Positions 47,660 through 56,701 of a stretch of DNA of 64,000 nucleotides are shown here, piece by piece. The notes under the pieces were generated by a model, which made no database searches, was not told where the DNA came from, and saw nothing but the letters and a program-made list of their open reading frames with translations. A program made the translations under genes and the position numbers. Position 1 is the first letter of the stretch. Every line of letters begins with the position of its first letter. The DNA is taken from positions 124,001-188,000 of the forward strand of contig NZ_CADDWM010000015.1 of the NCBI RefSeq assembly GCF_902809835.1, in the 5' to 3' direction. Source of the stretch: Agromyces sp. Marseille-P2726 (GTDB lineage Bacteria; Actinomycetota; Actinomycetes; Actinomycetales; Microbacteriaceae).

Positions 47660-49062
47660 GGTGGCGTCCCGCTGTGTGGTGGAGTTTCTCGACACCGTGC
47701 GGGTCAGCTTGGTTGATTATGCCGCAGCGAGTTCTGGGATGGCCACCTCCTCGGGTTCGATGTTCAGGAGCTTCATGGAGTGCTCGCTGAAGTAGCGGCG
47801 GTCGGCGCCGTCCCACTCGTCGTGCTGCTCGATCAGGACGTGCCCGGCCAGGCGGAGCAGCGCGGCGGGGTTCGGGAACGTCCCGACGACGTCCGTGCGG
47901 CGTTTGATCTCCTTGTTTACGCGCTCGAGGGGGTTCGTGGACCAGATCTGCCGCCAATGCGCGACCGGGAAGCTCGTGAACGCGAGCAGGTCATCGCGGT
48001 CGTCCTCGAGCATGCCGGCGACCTTCGGGTGCGACCTCGTGAGCATCCGGACGACCTCGTCGAACTGGGCGTGCACGTGGCCGGCATCGGGTTGGGCGAA
48101 GATCGTGCGGATGATCGACGCGACCATCGGGCCCGCGGTCTTTGGCACGTTCGCGAGCACGTTGCGCATGAAATGCACCCGGCACCGCTGCCACACCGCA
48201 CCCTGCAGCACGGTCTGGGTCGCGGCGATCAACCCGGTGTGCGCGTCCGAGATGACCAGCTGCACCCCGCCCAGCCCGCGCGCCTTGAGCGACCGCAGGA
48301 ACGTGGTCCAGAACGGTTGCGACTCGGTGTCGCCGACCTCGAACCCGAGCACCTCACGGCGCCCGTCCTGTGCGACGCCGACCGCGACGACGACGGCCTG
48401 GGACACGACTCGCCGGCCGACCCGGGCCTTGCAGTAGGTCGCGTCCAGGAACACGTAGGGGTAGGTGCTGTCGGCGAGGGGCCGGTCCCGGAACGCGGCG
48501 ACGTCCTCGTCAAGGTTCGCGCAGATCCGCGAGACCTCCGACTTCGAGATCCCGGTGTCGGCGCCGAGGGCCTTCACCAGGTCATCGACCTTCCGAGTCG
48601 ACACGCCGTGCACGTACGCCTCCATCACGACCGCGAACAACGCCTGATCCACCCGGCGGCGCCGCTCCAGCAACGACGGGAAGAACGACCCGGTCCGCAG
48701 CTTCGGGATCCGCAACTCCAACTCTCCCGCCGTGGTCGTCAGCGTGCGAGGCCGAGTGCCGTTGCGCTGCGCGGTGCGTGACTCGGTGCGTTCGAACGGG
48801 GCGGCACCGATGAACGCGGCCGCTTCCGCGTCGATCAACTCCTGGTAGAGGGCTTCGGTCGCGACCCTAATCCGGTCGCTGACATCGGTGAGTTTCAGTT
48901 CCCCGAGCAGCTCGAGGAGGGCAGACTGGTCAAGAGCCATCGTGCGTATGTGTCCTTCCGTGAGATTCCTAGACAGTTCTCACCGACCATCGCACGATGG
49001 CTCACCACGTCAAAGACGTGACACTCAACACCGAGAACTACACCACCACAAGGGACGCCACC
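47660..49062 (-). mobile_element. Intact IS256-family insertion sequence
   Basis: 1403 bp with perfect outer inverted repeats GGTGGCGTCCC (47660-47670) and GGGACGCCACC (49052-49062), extended imperfectly inward for about 20 bases, and a 9-bp direct repeat CTTGCTCGA on both sides (47651-47659 and 49063-49071). The direct repeats are the target duplication typical of IS256. The transposase frame is uninterrupted, so the element looks recently inserted and possibly active. Confidence 0.92.
47717..48940 (-). CDS. IS256-family transposase
   Basis: Mutator-type transposase, 407 residues, with the DDE acidic triad in FLDATYCKARV, LVISDAHTGL and NPLERVNKEIKRRTDVVG. The AAAFIGAAPFERTESRTAQRNGTRPR N-terminal motif and WQRCRVHFMRNVLANVPK are standard. 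Reading frame complete with its ATG just after an AAGGA-type site. It is a different element from the broken one 7 kb upstream (only distantly similar proteins), so the two copies are not a composite-transposon pair. Confidence 0.95.
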   Translation of the reverse strand: MALDQSALLELLGELKLTDVSDRIRVATEALYQELIDAEAAAFIGAAPFERTESRTAQRNGTRPRTLTTTAGELELRIPKLRTGSFFPSLLERRRRVDQALFAVVMEAYVHGVSTRKVDDLVKALGADTGISKSEVSRICANLDEDVAAFRDRPLADSTYPYVFLDATYCKARVGRRVVSQAVVVAVGVAQDGRREVLGFEVGDTESQPFWTTFLRSLKARGLGGVQLVISDAHTGLIAATQTVLQGAVWQRCRVHFMRNVLANVPKTAGPMVASIIRTIFAQPDAGHVHAQFDEVVRMLTRSHPKVAGMLEDDRDDLLAFTSFPVAHWRQIWSTNPLERVNKEIKRRTDVVGTFPNPAALLRLAGHVLIEQHDEWDGADRRYFSEHSMKLLNIEPEEVAIPELAAA

Positions 49063-49244
49063 CTTGCTCGATGCGGAAGGAGGGTCCGTATGTGTGCGAG
49101 CCGCACCCCAATACGGTCATCTGGTACCGACTGGGACCCGACGAAGCCTGACCGACGCCCTCGCTCCGAGCGGCCCCCCCGAGGGATGAGCCTCAGTGCG
49201 GGCAGAGCATGCAAGAGTCATCAGCTTCTGGACACAATCCATGT
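49063..49244. other. Gap between the IS256 element and the serpin gene
   Basis: About 180 bases downstream of the insertion. It begins with the right copy of the target duplication and contains no gene, tRNA or clear promoter; a run of seven C residues lies near 49175-49181. I see nothing else of note. Confidence 0.5.
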
Positions 49245-50528
49245 ATGACGCGAGCTACCCCGGCTGCCGCAGAGTTCCGTGTATCGAAGCGCAGTCGCGC
49301 GCTCGGGGCCGGGCTAGCTGTGGCCGTCGCGCTCGTACTCGTCGGCTGTGGCGGAATCGCTGACCAGCCGGGCGGAGGCGCGCGGGACACCGTGGACGCC
49401 GATCTCGCGGGCAGCCTGTCGGCCGGGGACGCTGCCGCGGCGGCCGAGGGCGTCAACGCGTTCGGCTTCGATCTGCACACCTCGGTGGCCGAGGATGGCG
49501 AGAATACGGTCACCTCGCCGCTGTCGGCGTCGGTGCTGCTGGCGATGGTGGCCGCCGGTGCCGGCGGAGACAACGCCGAGGAGATGGTCGAACTGCTGGG
49601 CCTGGACGGGCCGCGGGACACACGGTATGCGGCGCTGCTCGCCGATCTGGTCGATGCTGGTGACGTCACGTTGGAGATCGCGAACGCGCTGTGGGCAGCG
49701 GAAGGGTATCCGTTCGAGGACGACTTCGTCTCGTTCGTGCAGCGCACGTACGGTGCGACGCTCGATGAGGTCGACCTCGGCTCGCAGGATGCCGCCGACG
49801 AGATCGACGCCTGGGTCGACGAACGCACCAAGGGGCTGATCGATGAGATCGCTGCGGATCTGGGCCTGCCCGATCCGCAGGCGGTGCTGGTGCTGCTGAA
49901 TACGGTGTACTTCCAAGGCACCTGGACCACCGCGTTCGACGAGGACGACACCTGGGAGATGCCATTCGCCCTGGCCGATGGCGACGACGTGATGGTGCCC
50001 ACCATGCATCGCAGCGACGTCGAGGTGGCGACCTCGTTCGGTGAGGGCTTCCAGATGCTGCGGCTTCCCTACGGTGACGACGAGCGGTTCGGCATGGAGG
50101 TGCTGCTGCCCGACGAAGACGTGGCCCTCGACGAGCTTCTCGACGACCTCGACGCCGAGGTCTGGCGGAATGCGGTCGACGGCCTTCAGCCGGCCACCGT
50201 CTCCCAGATCGCCCTGCCGCGCTTCGAGCTCGAGTGGGACGCCAGCCTCAAGGAGGTGCTGCAATCGCTCGGGATGGCGTCTGCGTTCGGCGACGGGGAC
50301 TTCACCCCGATGTCACCCGCCGACCCGTTCCTCGACACCGTCGTGCAGAAAACCTACATCCAGGTCGACGAGACGGGCACCGAGGCCGCCGCGGTCACGG
50401 GAGGGATGATGGCGCAGTCCGCAGGACCGCCGCCATTCCAGGTCGACCGGCCCTTCGCGTTCACCGTCAGCGACCGCGAGACCGGCGCCGTGCTCTTCCT
50501 CGGCAGCGTCCACGACCCCCGCGGCTGA
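49245..50528 (+). CDS. Lipoprotein serpin (serine protease inhibitor family)
   Basis: 427-residue serpin anchored outside the cell. N-terminus KRSRALGAGLAVAVALVLVGC with lipobox Cys35. The fold follows: NTVTSPLSASVLLAMVAAGAGG, VLLNTVYFQGTWTTAFDEDDTWEMPF, VPTMHRSDVEVA, the hinge GTEAAAVTGG and the shutter-region VDRPFAFTV, VLFLGSV. The exposed loop (about 377-397) reads GTEAAAVTGGMMAQSAGPPP; alignment by eye with alpha-1-antitrypsin puts P1 at Ser, which is tentative. Likely inhibits an extracellular serine protease. The start could also be an ATG 36 bases earlier. Confidence 0.88.
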   Translation: MTRATPAAAEFRVSKRSRALGAGLAVAVALVLVGCGGIADQPGGGARDTVDADLAGSLSAGDAAAAAEGVNAFGFDLHTSVAEDGENTVTSPLSASVLLAMVAAGAGGDNAEEMVELLGLDGPRDTRYAALLADLVDAGDVTLEIANALWAAEGYPFEDDFVSFVQRTYGATLDEVDLGSQDAADEIDAWVDERTKGLIDEIAADLGLPDPQAVLVLLNTVYFQGTWTTAFDEDDTWEMPFALADGDDVMVPTMHRSDVEVATSFGEGFQMLRLPYGDDERFGMEVLLPDEDVALDELLDDLDAEVWRNAVDGLQPATVSQIALPRFELEWDASLKEVLQSLGMASAFGDGDFTPMSPADPFLDTVVQKTYIQVDETGTEAAAVTGGMMAQSAGPPPFQVDRPFAFTVSDRETGAVLFLGSVHDPRG

Positions 50529-50571
50529 CGCGCCGACGCGGAGGCCCGCGGAGAGTGTCGATGGGCGGCGA

Positions 50572-51438
50572 TCAGTTGATCTGCAGCACCTCACGGAGTC
50601 TGGCTGCGAAGGCCTCGGGCTGACCGGCGTAGCCGAACTCACCACCCATGAAGCCGCCATGGTGGCTGGGGAAGACCGTCGCCTGCTGGCCGAGCTGGTC
50701 GGCCAGGGCGATCGCGGCGCGACCGGTGTACACCTTCACCGACTCCTCTCCGACCGCAACGATGATCCGAGTCGGCACCGCCTTCAGGGTCTCGAGGTCC
50801 GGCTCGTAGTGTGGCACCGCCCAAGACCGGTCCGACAGCAGTGGGTCGTCCCGTGTCCCGTCGTCTTCGGTCGGCAGCCCGAACACGGTGGGGTCTGGCG
50901 CAGGCTGGGCGAGGTGCTCTTCAGTGATTTCGCCCTCCCACGAGGTCATCGCAATGAACGCGGCCATGCCGGCCCCCCAGCCCTTGTCCTGGTATTCCCG
51001 CGTGTAGGCAGCTCGGGCCCGCCGGACAGCCTGCGCATCCGGCAGCACGCAGTCGATCGGCGGCTCATGGGCGACCAGGATCGACACGTCCTCCGGGTAG
51101 GCCGTGACCAGCGCGAGCGCGCTCACTGCGCCGCCGCTGCTGGCGAACATCTGCACCGGGCCGACGCCGAGTGCCTCGATGATCGCGTGGATGTCCTCGG
51201 CTTGGGTCTCCGGATCGTTCGTGACCCCGCCGTCCTTGCGCTTGCTCCGACCCAGGCCGCGCGGGTCATAGGTCACGACCGTGCGGTCCTCGAAGAGCTT
51301 CACTTGGGCGCGGAATCCGCTGGCATCCATCGGCTGGCCGATCATGAGCAGCGGCGGCCGGCCATCCACCGTCGGCAGTGGCCCGTGCACGTCGTAGACC
51401 AGGTCGACTTCTGGGAGCTCGAGCGTGTGCTGCGTCAC
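50572..51438 (-). CDS. Alpha/beta-hydrolase fold protein
   Basis: 288 residues, alpha/beta-hydrolase with TVVTYDPRGLGRS, a nucleophile elbow FASSGGAVSA (nucleophile probably Ser101 in the variant A-S-S-G-G rather than GxSxG), the acid region around VPTRIIVAVGEESVK and the catalytic His in FPSHHGGFMGGEFG. No signal peptide. Could be an esterase, haloalkane- or lactone-type hydrolase; substrate not readable. Convergent with the serpin gene. Confidence 0.82.
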   Translation of the reverse strand: MTQHTLELPEVDLVYDVHGPLPTVDGRPPLLMIGQPMDASGFRAQVKLFEDRTVVTYDPRGLGRSKRKDGGVTNDPETQAEDIHAIIEALGVGPVQMFASSGGAVSALALVTAYPEDVSILVAHEPPIDCVLPDAQAVRRARAAYTREYQDKGWGAGMAAFIAMTSWEGEITEEHLAQPAPDPTVFGLPTEDDGTRDDPLLSDRSWAVPHYEPDLETLKAVPTRIIVAVGEESVKVYTGRAAIALADQLGQQATVFPSHHGGFMGGEFGYAGQPEAFAARLREVLQIN

Positions 51439-51589
51439 CGGCGGCCTCCTCCATGGCGAACAGACTCACCGGATCGTACGACGCGGCACCAGCGGGGCGC
51501 TAGCGTGACCGTCAGCTCAGACTGTTCGGCGAGGACGGGCTGCCACACGATCGGCCGCGCGTTCGCTCGTGTTCGGGAGCAATGCATCA

Positions 51590-52186
51590 TCAGCCGCGAC
51601 GTCGCCACCACCGGGTTCGTGACGCTCTCTGCTCGTGCTCGAGCTGTTCCCGCTCCTCGGCCGCCTGACGCCGTCGGGCTTCGCGGCGCTCTCGCCAGGC
51701 ACGAATCTCGTCGTCGGCGTCTCGAGTGGCGGTGACGACGGGGGGCCCGCCGAGTAGCTGGCGGCGCGCCTCGATCACGCGCCGGTTGAAGTCCTCCACC
51801 GCCTCCCGCACTTCGGATTCCCGGTGCATTCGATCCAGACGGGCCTCGAGTTGTTCGTTCTCGACCCGCAGGGTGAGTGCGGGCGGACCCAATCCGCTCA
51901 GTTGCTCGCGCTCGATCTTGCGACGAATCCACCAGTCGGGGTCGTGCCGCCCGGTCAGTCCCTCGAGGGGCTTCCCCGAGCCCGGGAGGTTGTCGAACTC
52001 GCCGCGACGGATGGCCTGCTGGATCGCATTCTCGACGTACGCCGATCGCTCCGCCTGGGTCCACGGGCGAGCAGGTTCGGACGCCGCGTCGGCGACATCG
52101 GGTTCCTCGCCACGGGCGATCGCCTCTTCACGGGCGAGGCGATCGAGCCGGTACTGCCACGCGGCGCGCCGGGAATCCTCGCTCAT
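51590..52186 (-). CDS. DUF1992 (DnaJ C28 homologue-like) protein
   Basis: 198 residues. The conserved DUF1992 core is present: ENAIQQAIRRGEFDNLPGSGKPLEGL, HDPDWWIRRKIEREQLSGLGPPALTLRVE. The C-terminal part is a highly charged helix (RAWRERREARRRQAAEEREQLEHE). Function unknown; human DNAJC28 carries the same domain. The start was taken as the ATG preceding SEDSRRAAWQYRLDRLAREEAIARGEE; frame extension upstream is possible but non-conserved. Confidence 0.87.
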   Translation of the reverse strand: MSEDSRRAAWQYRLDRLAREEAIARGEEPDVADAASEPARPWTQAERSAYVENAIQQAIRRGEFDNLPGSGKPLEGLTGRHDPDWWIRRKIEREQLSGLGPPALTLRVENEQLEARLDRMHRESEVREAVEDFNRRVIEARRQLLGGPPVVTATRDADDEIRAWRERREARRRQAAEEREQLEHEQRASRTRWWRRRG

Positions 52187-52275
52187 CCTCGACCTCTCTC
52201 GCGGCGTCGGACACCCACCTTCAACGATAGGACGCGGGGTGCCTCGGATCGCCCGGATCGAACGGGCGCGGTCGA

Positions 52276-53628
52276 CTATCGGTCGGAGGGGCCGTCGCTG
52301 CCGGCCGGGTACTCCTCGAGCGGCACGGCGTCGGCACGCCAGGCTCGAAGCACCGGCTCCATGATCCGCCAGGTCTGCACCGCCTGGTCCCCGCGCACCG
52401 ACAGGGTGGGGTCGCCGGCGAGCACGCCGGCGAGCACCTCGCCGTAGGCTGGCACATCGCCAGGGTCGAGATCGACGCGCATGGCCACCCGATCCACCTC
52501 GAGGGGATCCGCGGGACCGTTCGTGTTGAAGTGGATCCACACCGTTGCAGGGTCGAGCCCGATCTTCACCCGGTCGGGTTCCTCGAACCCCGAGAGGCCG
52601 TCGGGAATCCAGTTCGGCTCCTTGAAGGTGATCGCCACGCGCTTGTCGAGGCGGGGAAGCGCCTTTCCGGCACGCAGTCGAAACGGCACGCCCGCCCATC
52701 GCCACGTGTTCACCTCAACCGTGACCTCGGCCCAGGTCTCGGTACGCCGATCGGGTTCGACACCCTCCTCGTCGACGTACGCGGGCAGAACCCGGTCGCC
52801 CACCTTCCCCGCGGTATAGCGGGCCCGTCGGCTGCTCGCGACCGGATCATCGTTCCAGATGCGCGTCGCCCGCAACACGGCCGCGGCACCGTCGCGCACG
52901 TCTCGGGCGCCCAGCGAGCTCGGCGGCTCCATGGCCAGGATGCCGAGCACATGCAGCGCATGGCTCTGCAGCATGTCGACGAGCGCGCCGGCCCGATCGT
53001 AGTAACCGGCGCGACCCTCGAGCGCGAGGCTCTCGTCGAGGATGATGTCGACACTGGCGACGTGCGTGGAGCTCAGGACCGCCTCGAACATCCGGTTCGC
53101 GAACCGCACGCCGAAGAGGTTCAGCACCGTCGACATGCCGAGGTAGTGATCGACGCGGAAGATCTGGTCTTCTGGAACCAGGCTGCCGACGAGTCGATTG
53201 AGCTCCTCGGCGCTCGCGGCATCGGTGCCGAACGGCTTCTCGAGCACCAGCCGCGTGTCGGACGGAAGGTCGACGTCGGCCAGTGCTCGGCAGGCGCGCT
53301 CGGTGACCTGGGGCGCCACGGCGAAGTACAGGATGATCGGTGCCGAGGGAAGGGACTCGATGAGACGTGCGAGGTCGTCTGGCGCTGTGGCATCCGCTCG
53401 CACGTAACGTGTCGTCTCGATGATCTCGTCGAGGTCGGGGCCGCTCTCGTCGCCGAACGACCGCCGCACGCGCTCGCGCCACTCGCCGTCGCTGAGTTCG
53501 CCCCGACCGGAGCCCACCAACCTCACGCTCGTGTGACGGCGGTTGACGAGCGCGGCCAACCCCGGCAGCAGCAGTCGCGCGGTGAGGTCGCCGCCCGCAC
53601 CCAACACCACCAACGTCGGCGTCGTCAT
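52276..53628 (-). CDS. Glucose-6-phosphate dehydrogenase-like protein (divergent)
   Basis: 450 residues with the NADP-binding GAGGDLTAR (10-18), LEKPFGTDAASA (Lys equivalent to the family EKP) and a catalytic region reading RVDHYLGMSTVLNLFG (159-174). Canonical enzymes have RIDHYLGKE: the Lys and Glu after Gly are Met and Ser here. His162 is retained. This group is shorter than Zwf and might use another sugar phosphate or free sugar. Divergent from the SMP-30 gene (62-base gap), so a role with a sugar-lactone pathway is possible. Confidence 0.8.
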   Translation of the reverse strand: MTTPTLVVLGAGGDLTARLLLPGLAALVNRRHTSVRLVGSGRGELSDGEWRERVRRSFGDESGPDLDEIIETTRYVRADATAPDDLARLIESLPSAPIILYFAVAPQVTERACRALADVDLPSDTRLVLEKPFGTDAASAEELNRLVGSLVPEDQIFRVDHYLGMSTVLNLFGVRFANRMFEAVLSSTHVASVDIILDESLALEGRAGYYDRAGALVDMLQSHALHVLGILAMEPPSSLGARDVRDGAAAVLRATRIWNDDPVASSRRARYTAGKVGDRVLPAYVDEEGVEPDRRTETWAEVTVEVNTWRWAGVPFRLRAGKALPRLDKRVAITFKEPNWIPDGLSGFEEPDRVKIGLDPATVWIHFNTNGPADPLEVDRVAMRVDLDPGDVPAYGEVLAGVLAGDPTLSVRGDQAVQTWRIMEPVLRAWRADAVPLEEYPAGSDGPSDR

Positions 53629-53690
53629 CCTACCAGTGTGTCAGGTTCTGCAAGAGTGGGAACGGAGACATCGACGACGGGTGGCGAGAG

Positions 53691-54536
53691 ATGCGTGCGG
53701 AGCAACTGACCGGACCAGAGGTCTACCACGGCGAGGGCCCGGTCTGGTTCCCCGGCTGGGGCGGCCTGCGATTCGTCGACATGCTCGCCGGCGACATCAT
53801 GACCCTCATGGTCGACGGCACGCTGCAGCGCACGCACGTCGCATCCGTCGCGGCCGCGGTGCGCCCGCGGCAGGGTGGGGGAGCGGTCATCGGGGTGGAG
53901 CGAGGATTCGCACTCGAGGAACCCGACGGAACGGTGAGCACCCTCCCCGAGGTGTGGAGCGATCCGGGCATCCGCATGAACGAGGGCGGCTGCGACCCCG
54001 ACGGCCGCTTCTACTGCGGGTCGATGGCCTACGACCAGGCGCCAGGCGCGGCATCCGTCTACCGTCTCGATCCCGACGGCTCGGTCGTGACCGTGCTCGA
54101 GCGGGTCACGGTGTCGAACGGCCTGGAGTGGAGTCCCGACGGCACACGTGCCTACTACAACGACACCGCGACCTCGGCCATCGCGGTGTTCGATTACGAC
54201 CGCGAGGCTGGGTTCACGAACCGTCGCGTCTTCGCCGAGCTGCCCGACGATGGCAGGCCCGACGGATTGACCGTCGATGCCGAGGGCGGCGTGTGGACGG
54301 CGGTGTCGAACGGGAGTGCGGTGTACCGCTACAGCAGCACCGGCGCGCTCGAGGAGCGGCTGACCGTGCCGGCCAGCAAGGTCACCGCCTGCACCTTCGG
54401 TGGCGACGCCCTCGACCGGCTGTTCATCACGACGTCGCAGGAGAACGTCGACACGAGCGACGACCCGCTCGCGGGTTCGCTGTTCTTCGCCGACGTCGGA
54501 GTCAGGGGAATGCCCGTTCGCACCTTCGCCGGCTGA
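53691..54536 (+). CDS. SMP-30/gluconolactonase family protein
   Basis: Beta-propeller lactonase, 281 residues. YHGEGPVWFPGWGGLRFVDMLAGDI carries the metal-binding Glu, and RMNEGGCDPDGRFYCGSMAYD, VTVSNGLEWSPDGTRAYYNDTATSAIAVFDYD and DGLTVDAEGGVWTAVSNGSAVYRYSSTGAL are the other signature blades. Hydrolyses sugar lactones such as gluconolactone in Entner-Doudoroff-like or oxidative pentose pathways. Next to a glucose-6-phosphate dehydrogenase-like gene, which is biochemically coherent. Ends 18 bases from the (shifted) GH3 stop, convergent. Confidence 0.87.
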   Translation: MRAEQLTGPEVYHGEGPVWFPGWGGLRFVDMLAGDIMTLMVDGTLQRTHVASVAAAVRPRQGGGAVIGVERGFALEEPDGTVSTLPEVWSDPGIRMNEGGCDPDGRFYCGSMAYDQAPGAASVYRLDPDGSVVTVLERVTVSNGLEWSPDGTRAYYNDTATSAIAVFDYDREAGFTNRRVFAELPDDGRPDGLTVDAEGGVWTAVSNGSAVYRYSSTGALEERLTVPASKVTACTFGGDALDRLFITTSQENVDTSDDPLAGSLFFADVGVRGMPVRTFAG

Positions 54537-54555
54537 TGGATGCCGCAGCCCACCT

Positions 54556-56689
54556 TCATCGGTTGGAGATCGTGCCGGTGTGCCGCGTGTCGTCGGCGGA
54601 CGTGCCGACGTACGGTGTAGTCGCCACGCACCGGCTGGAAGCTGCGCGCACAGTAGTCCCAGACGGCGAACGGATGATGCGTGGCTGCCGGGTCGATCGT
54701 GATCGTCACCTCTCGCGACTCGCTCGGTTCGAGGAACACCTTCTGGAATCCGACGAGTCGCCGTGGGGGTTGTCCCTCGGCGGGGACGCCGAGGTAGACC
54801 TGCACCACCTCTGCCCCTGCTCTCGCACCCGTATTCGTCAGCGCGGCGGTGACCGTCACGGGCGAGTTCACGCCATCAGGTGCCTCTATCGAGACGTCGT
54901 CGAGATCGAACGTGGTGTAGGAGAGGCCGTATCCGAAGCCGAACTGCGGCTGGATTCCCTGCGCCTGGAACCAGCGATAGCCCATCTCCAGTCCCTCGGA
55001 GTAGCGGATCACAGGGTAGCCGTCGCCCTCGTCGATGCCCGGGTAGCGTTCGGGATGCCCCGCATAGAGCGTGTCGTCTTCCGATCGCGGATAGGTGGTG
55101 GGGACCTTGCCCGACGGATTGACGACCCCGAAGATCAGGTCGGCGACCACGTGCCCGTCTTCGGCGCCCTGGTTCCACACCTCGAGCAGGGTCGGGGCCT
55201 GGTCGATCCACGGCATCAGCACGGGGTTGCTGTCCTTGAGCACGACGACCGTTGCCGGGTTGCGACCGAGGAGCTCGGCGAGCATCCGGTCCTGGTCGTT
55301 CACCATGTTCGCGTCGGGCTGGTCGGCGCCCTCGGTGGCCACCAGCCCCGCCATCAGCACGACCACGTCGGCGGCGGCGGCCCGCTTCGCCTCGTCGAGA
55401 TTGGAGAGGTCGTCGGCGACCGTGAACTTCGTGACCGCAGCGGATGACCCGAGGTTGGCCAGCACGTCGCGCATTCCGTCGAGCGGCCGGACCGTGTAGA
55501 GCGGCGTCACCTTCGACGATCCGCCGCCGCCGAGGCAGGCCTCATCGACGAACGTGGACTGCCCGATGATGACGATGGAGCCGGCGTGAGGGTCGAGGGG
55601 GAGCAGCTTGTCGTCGTTCTTCAGCAGCACGGCCATCTGGGCGCCGATCCTGCGTGAGATCGCTCCATGCGCTGCCGCGTCGATCTCGCGGGGCGCGTAC
55701 GGTCGTTCGAACTGCCCGAAGCGGAACATCTGCCTGAACCTGCGGATGAGGGCGCGGTCCACGGTGGCCACCTCGAGGCTGGTGTCGTTCAGCGCCGCTT
55801 CGATGTTCGCCTGGTTCAGCCACTTGGCGTCGGGCATCTCGTGGTCGAGGCCGGCGTTCAGGGAGGGCGCGGCAGAGCGCGTCGACCAGAAGTCGGACTG
55901 CACGTAGCCGTCGAATCCCCACTCGGTGCGCAGGATGTCGGTCAGGGTGTATCGGTACTCGGTGGCGTAGACGCCCCGCACGCGGTTGTACGCGCTCATC
56001 ACCGCGGCCAGGCCGGCGTCTTTCACGGCCATCTCGAACGGCAGGAGGTACAGCTCGCGCAGCACGTGCTCGTCGACCTCGACGCTGGTGCGGAATCGTT
56101 CGTACTCCTGGTCGTTCAGCACGTAGTGCTTCGCCATCGCGATCACGTCGTGCGCCTGGATCGCCCTGGTCACCTCCACGCCCATGACCCCGCTGAGGTA
56201 GGGGTCCTCGGAGAAGTACTCGAAGTTGCGGCCGGCGATGGTGGTGCGATGCAGGCACACGCCCGGGCCCTCGAGCACGTGCTGGCCGAGGGTCGCGGTC
56301 TCCGAGCCGATGATGTCGCCGTAGGCGTGTGCGAGCTCGGGGTCGAAGCTCGCGGCAACGCCGATGGTCATCGGCAGGGACGTGGCCGGTGGGCTCGGCG
56401 TCCCGTCGCCCATCCCGACGCCGACGGGACCGTTGGTGATCCGGAATCGCGGAATTCCCAGCTCGTCCATCGCCGCCACGTGTCGTTCCACCTGGATCTG
56501 CGCCGCGAGCTGTTCCATGGCCTCGGCGGATTCCGCGGCCTGGGCCGACATCGCGTAGATGTCGATCGTCTCCATCGCGCCGTGGAGCTGTGCGATCTTC
56601 TGCTCCAGCGTCATCGCCGCGACGAGCTTCTCAGCTCGCTCACGAGGTGACGCCGCGGCATCCTGCCAGGGGAACGCAGCTTGGGTCAC
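54556..56689 (-). pseudogene. GH3-family beta-glucosidase, frameshifted near the C-terminus
   Basis: Glycoside hydrolase family 3, about 711 residues after correction. GRNFEYFSEDP (153-163), AKHYVLND (KH at 187-188) and the nucleophile Asp266 in GYVQSDFWST match a beta-glucosidase. Near 54612, after DYTV, the frame changes: the reading then continues VGTSADDTRHTGTISNR and stops at 54556; without the shift the frame runs 200 bases into the neighbouring lactonase gene, which is not credible. GTG start with GGAGGG upstream. Whether this is a real mutation or a read error is unknown; active-site residues are intact. Confidence 0.8.
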
Positions 56690-56701
56690 GGTGACCCTCC
56701 T

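Noticed and set aside
39575-49062. Composite transposon formed by two IS256 copies
   Set aside because: The two transposases are clearly different in sequence, and each element has its own distinct flanking direct repeat.
39414-49071. Attachment-site duplication of the tRNA 3' end
   Set aside because: No second copy of TTCAAGTCCCGTCCGCCCC was found at the right side of the island, and no integrase gene is present.
54329-54555. C-terminal extension of the GH3 frame into the lactonase gene
   Set aside because: It arises from the frameshift near 54612; the corrected frame stops at 54556 and leaves the convergent gene untouched.
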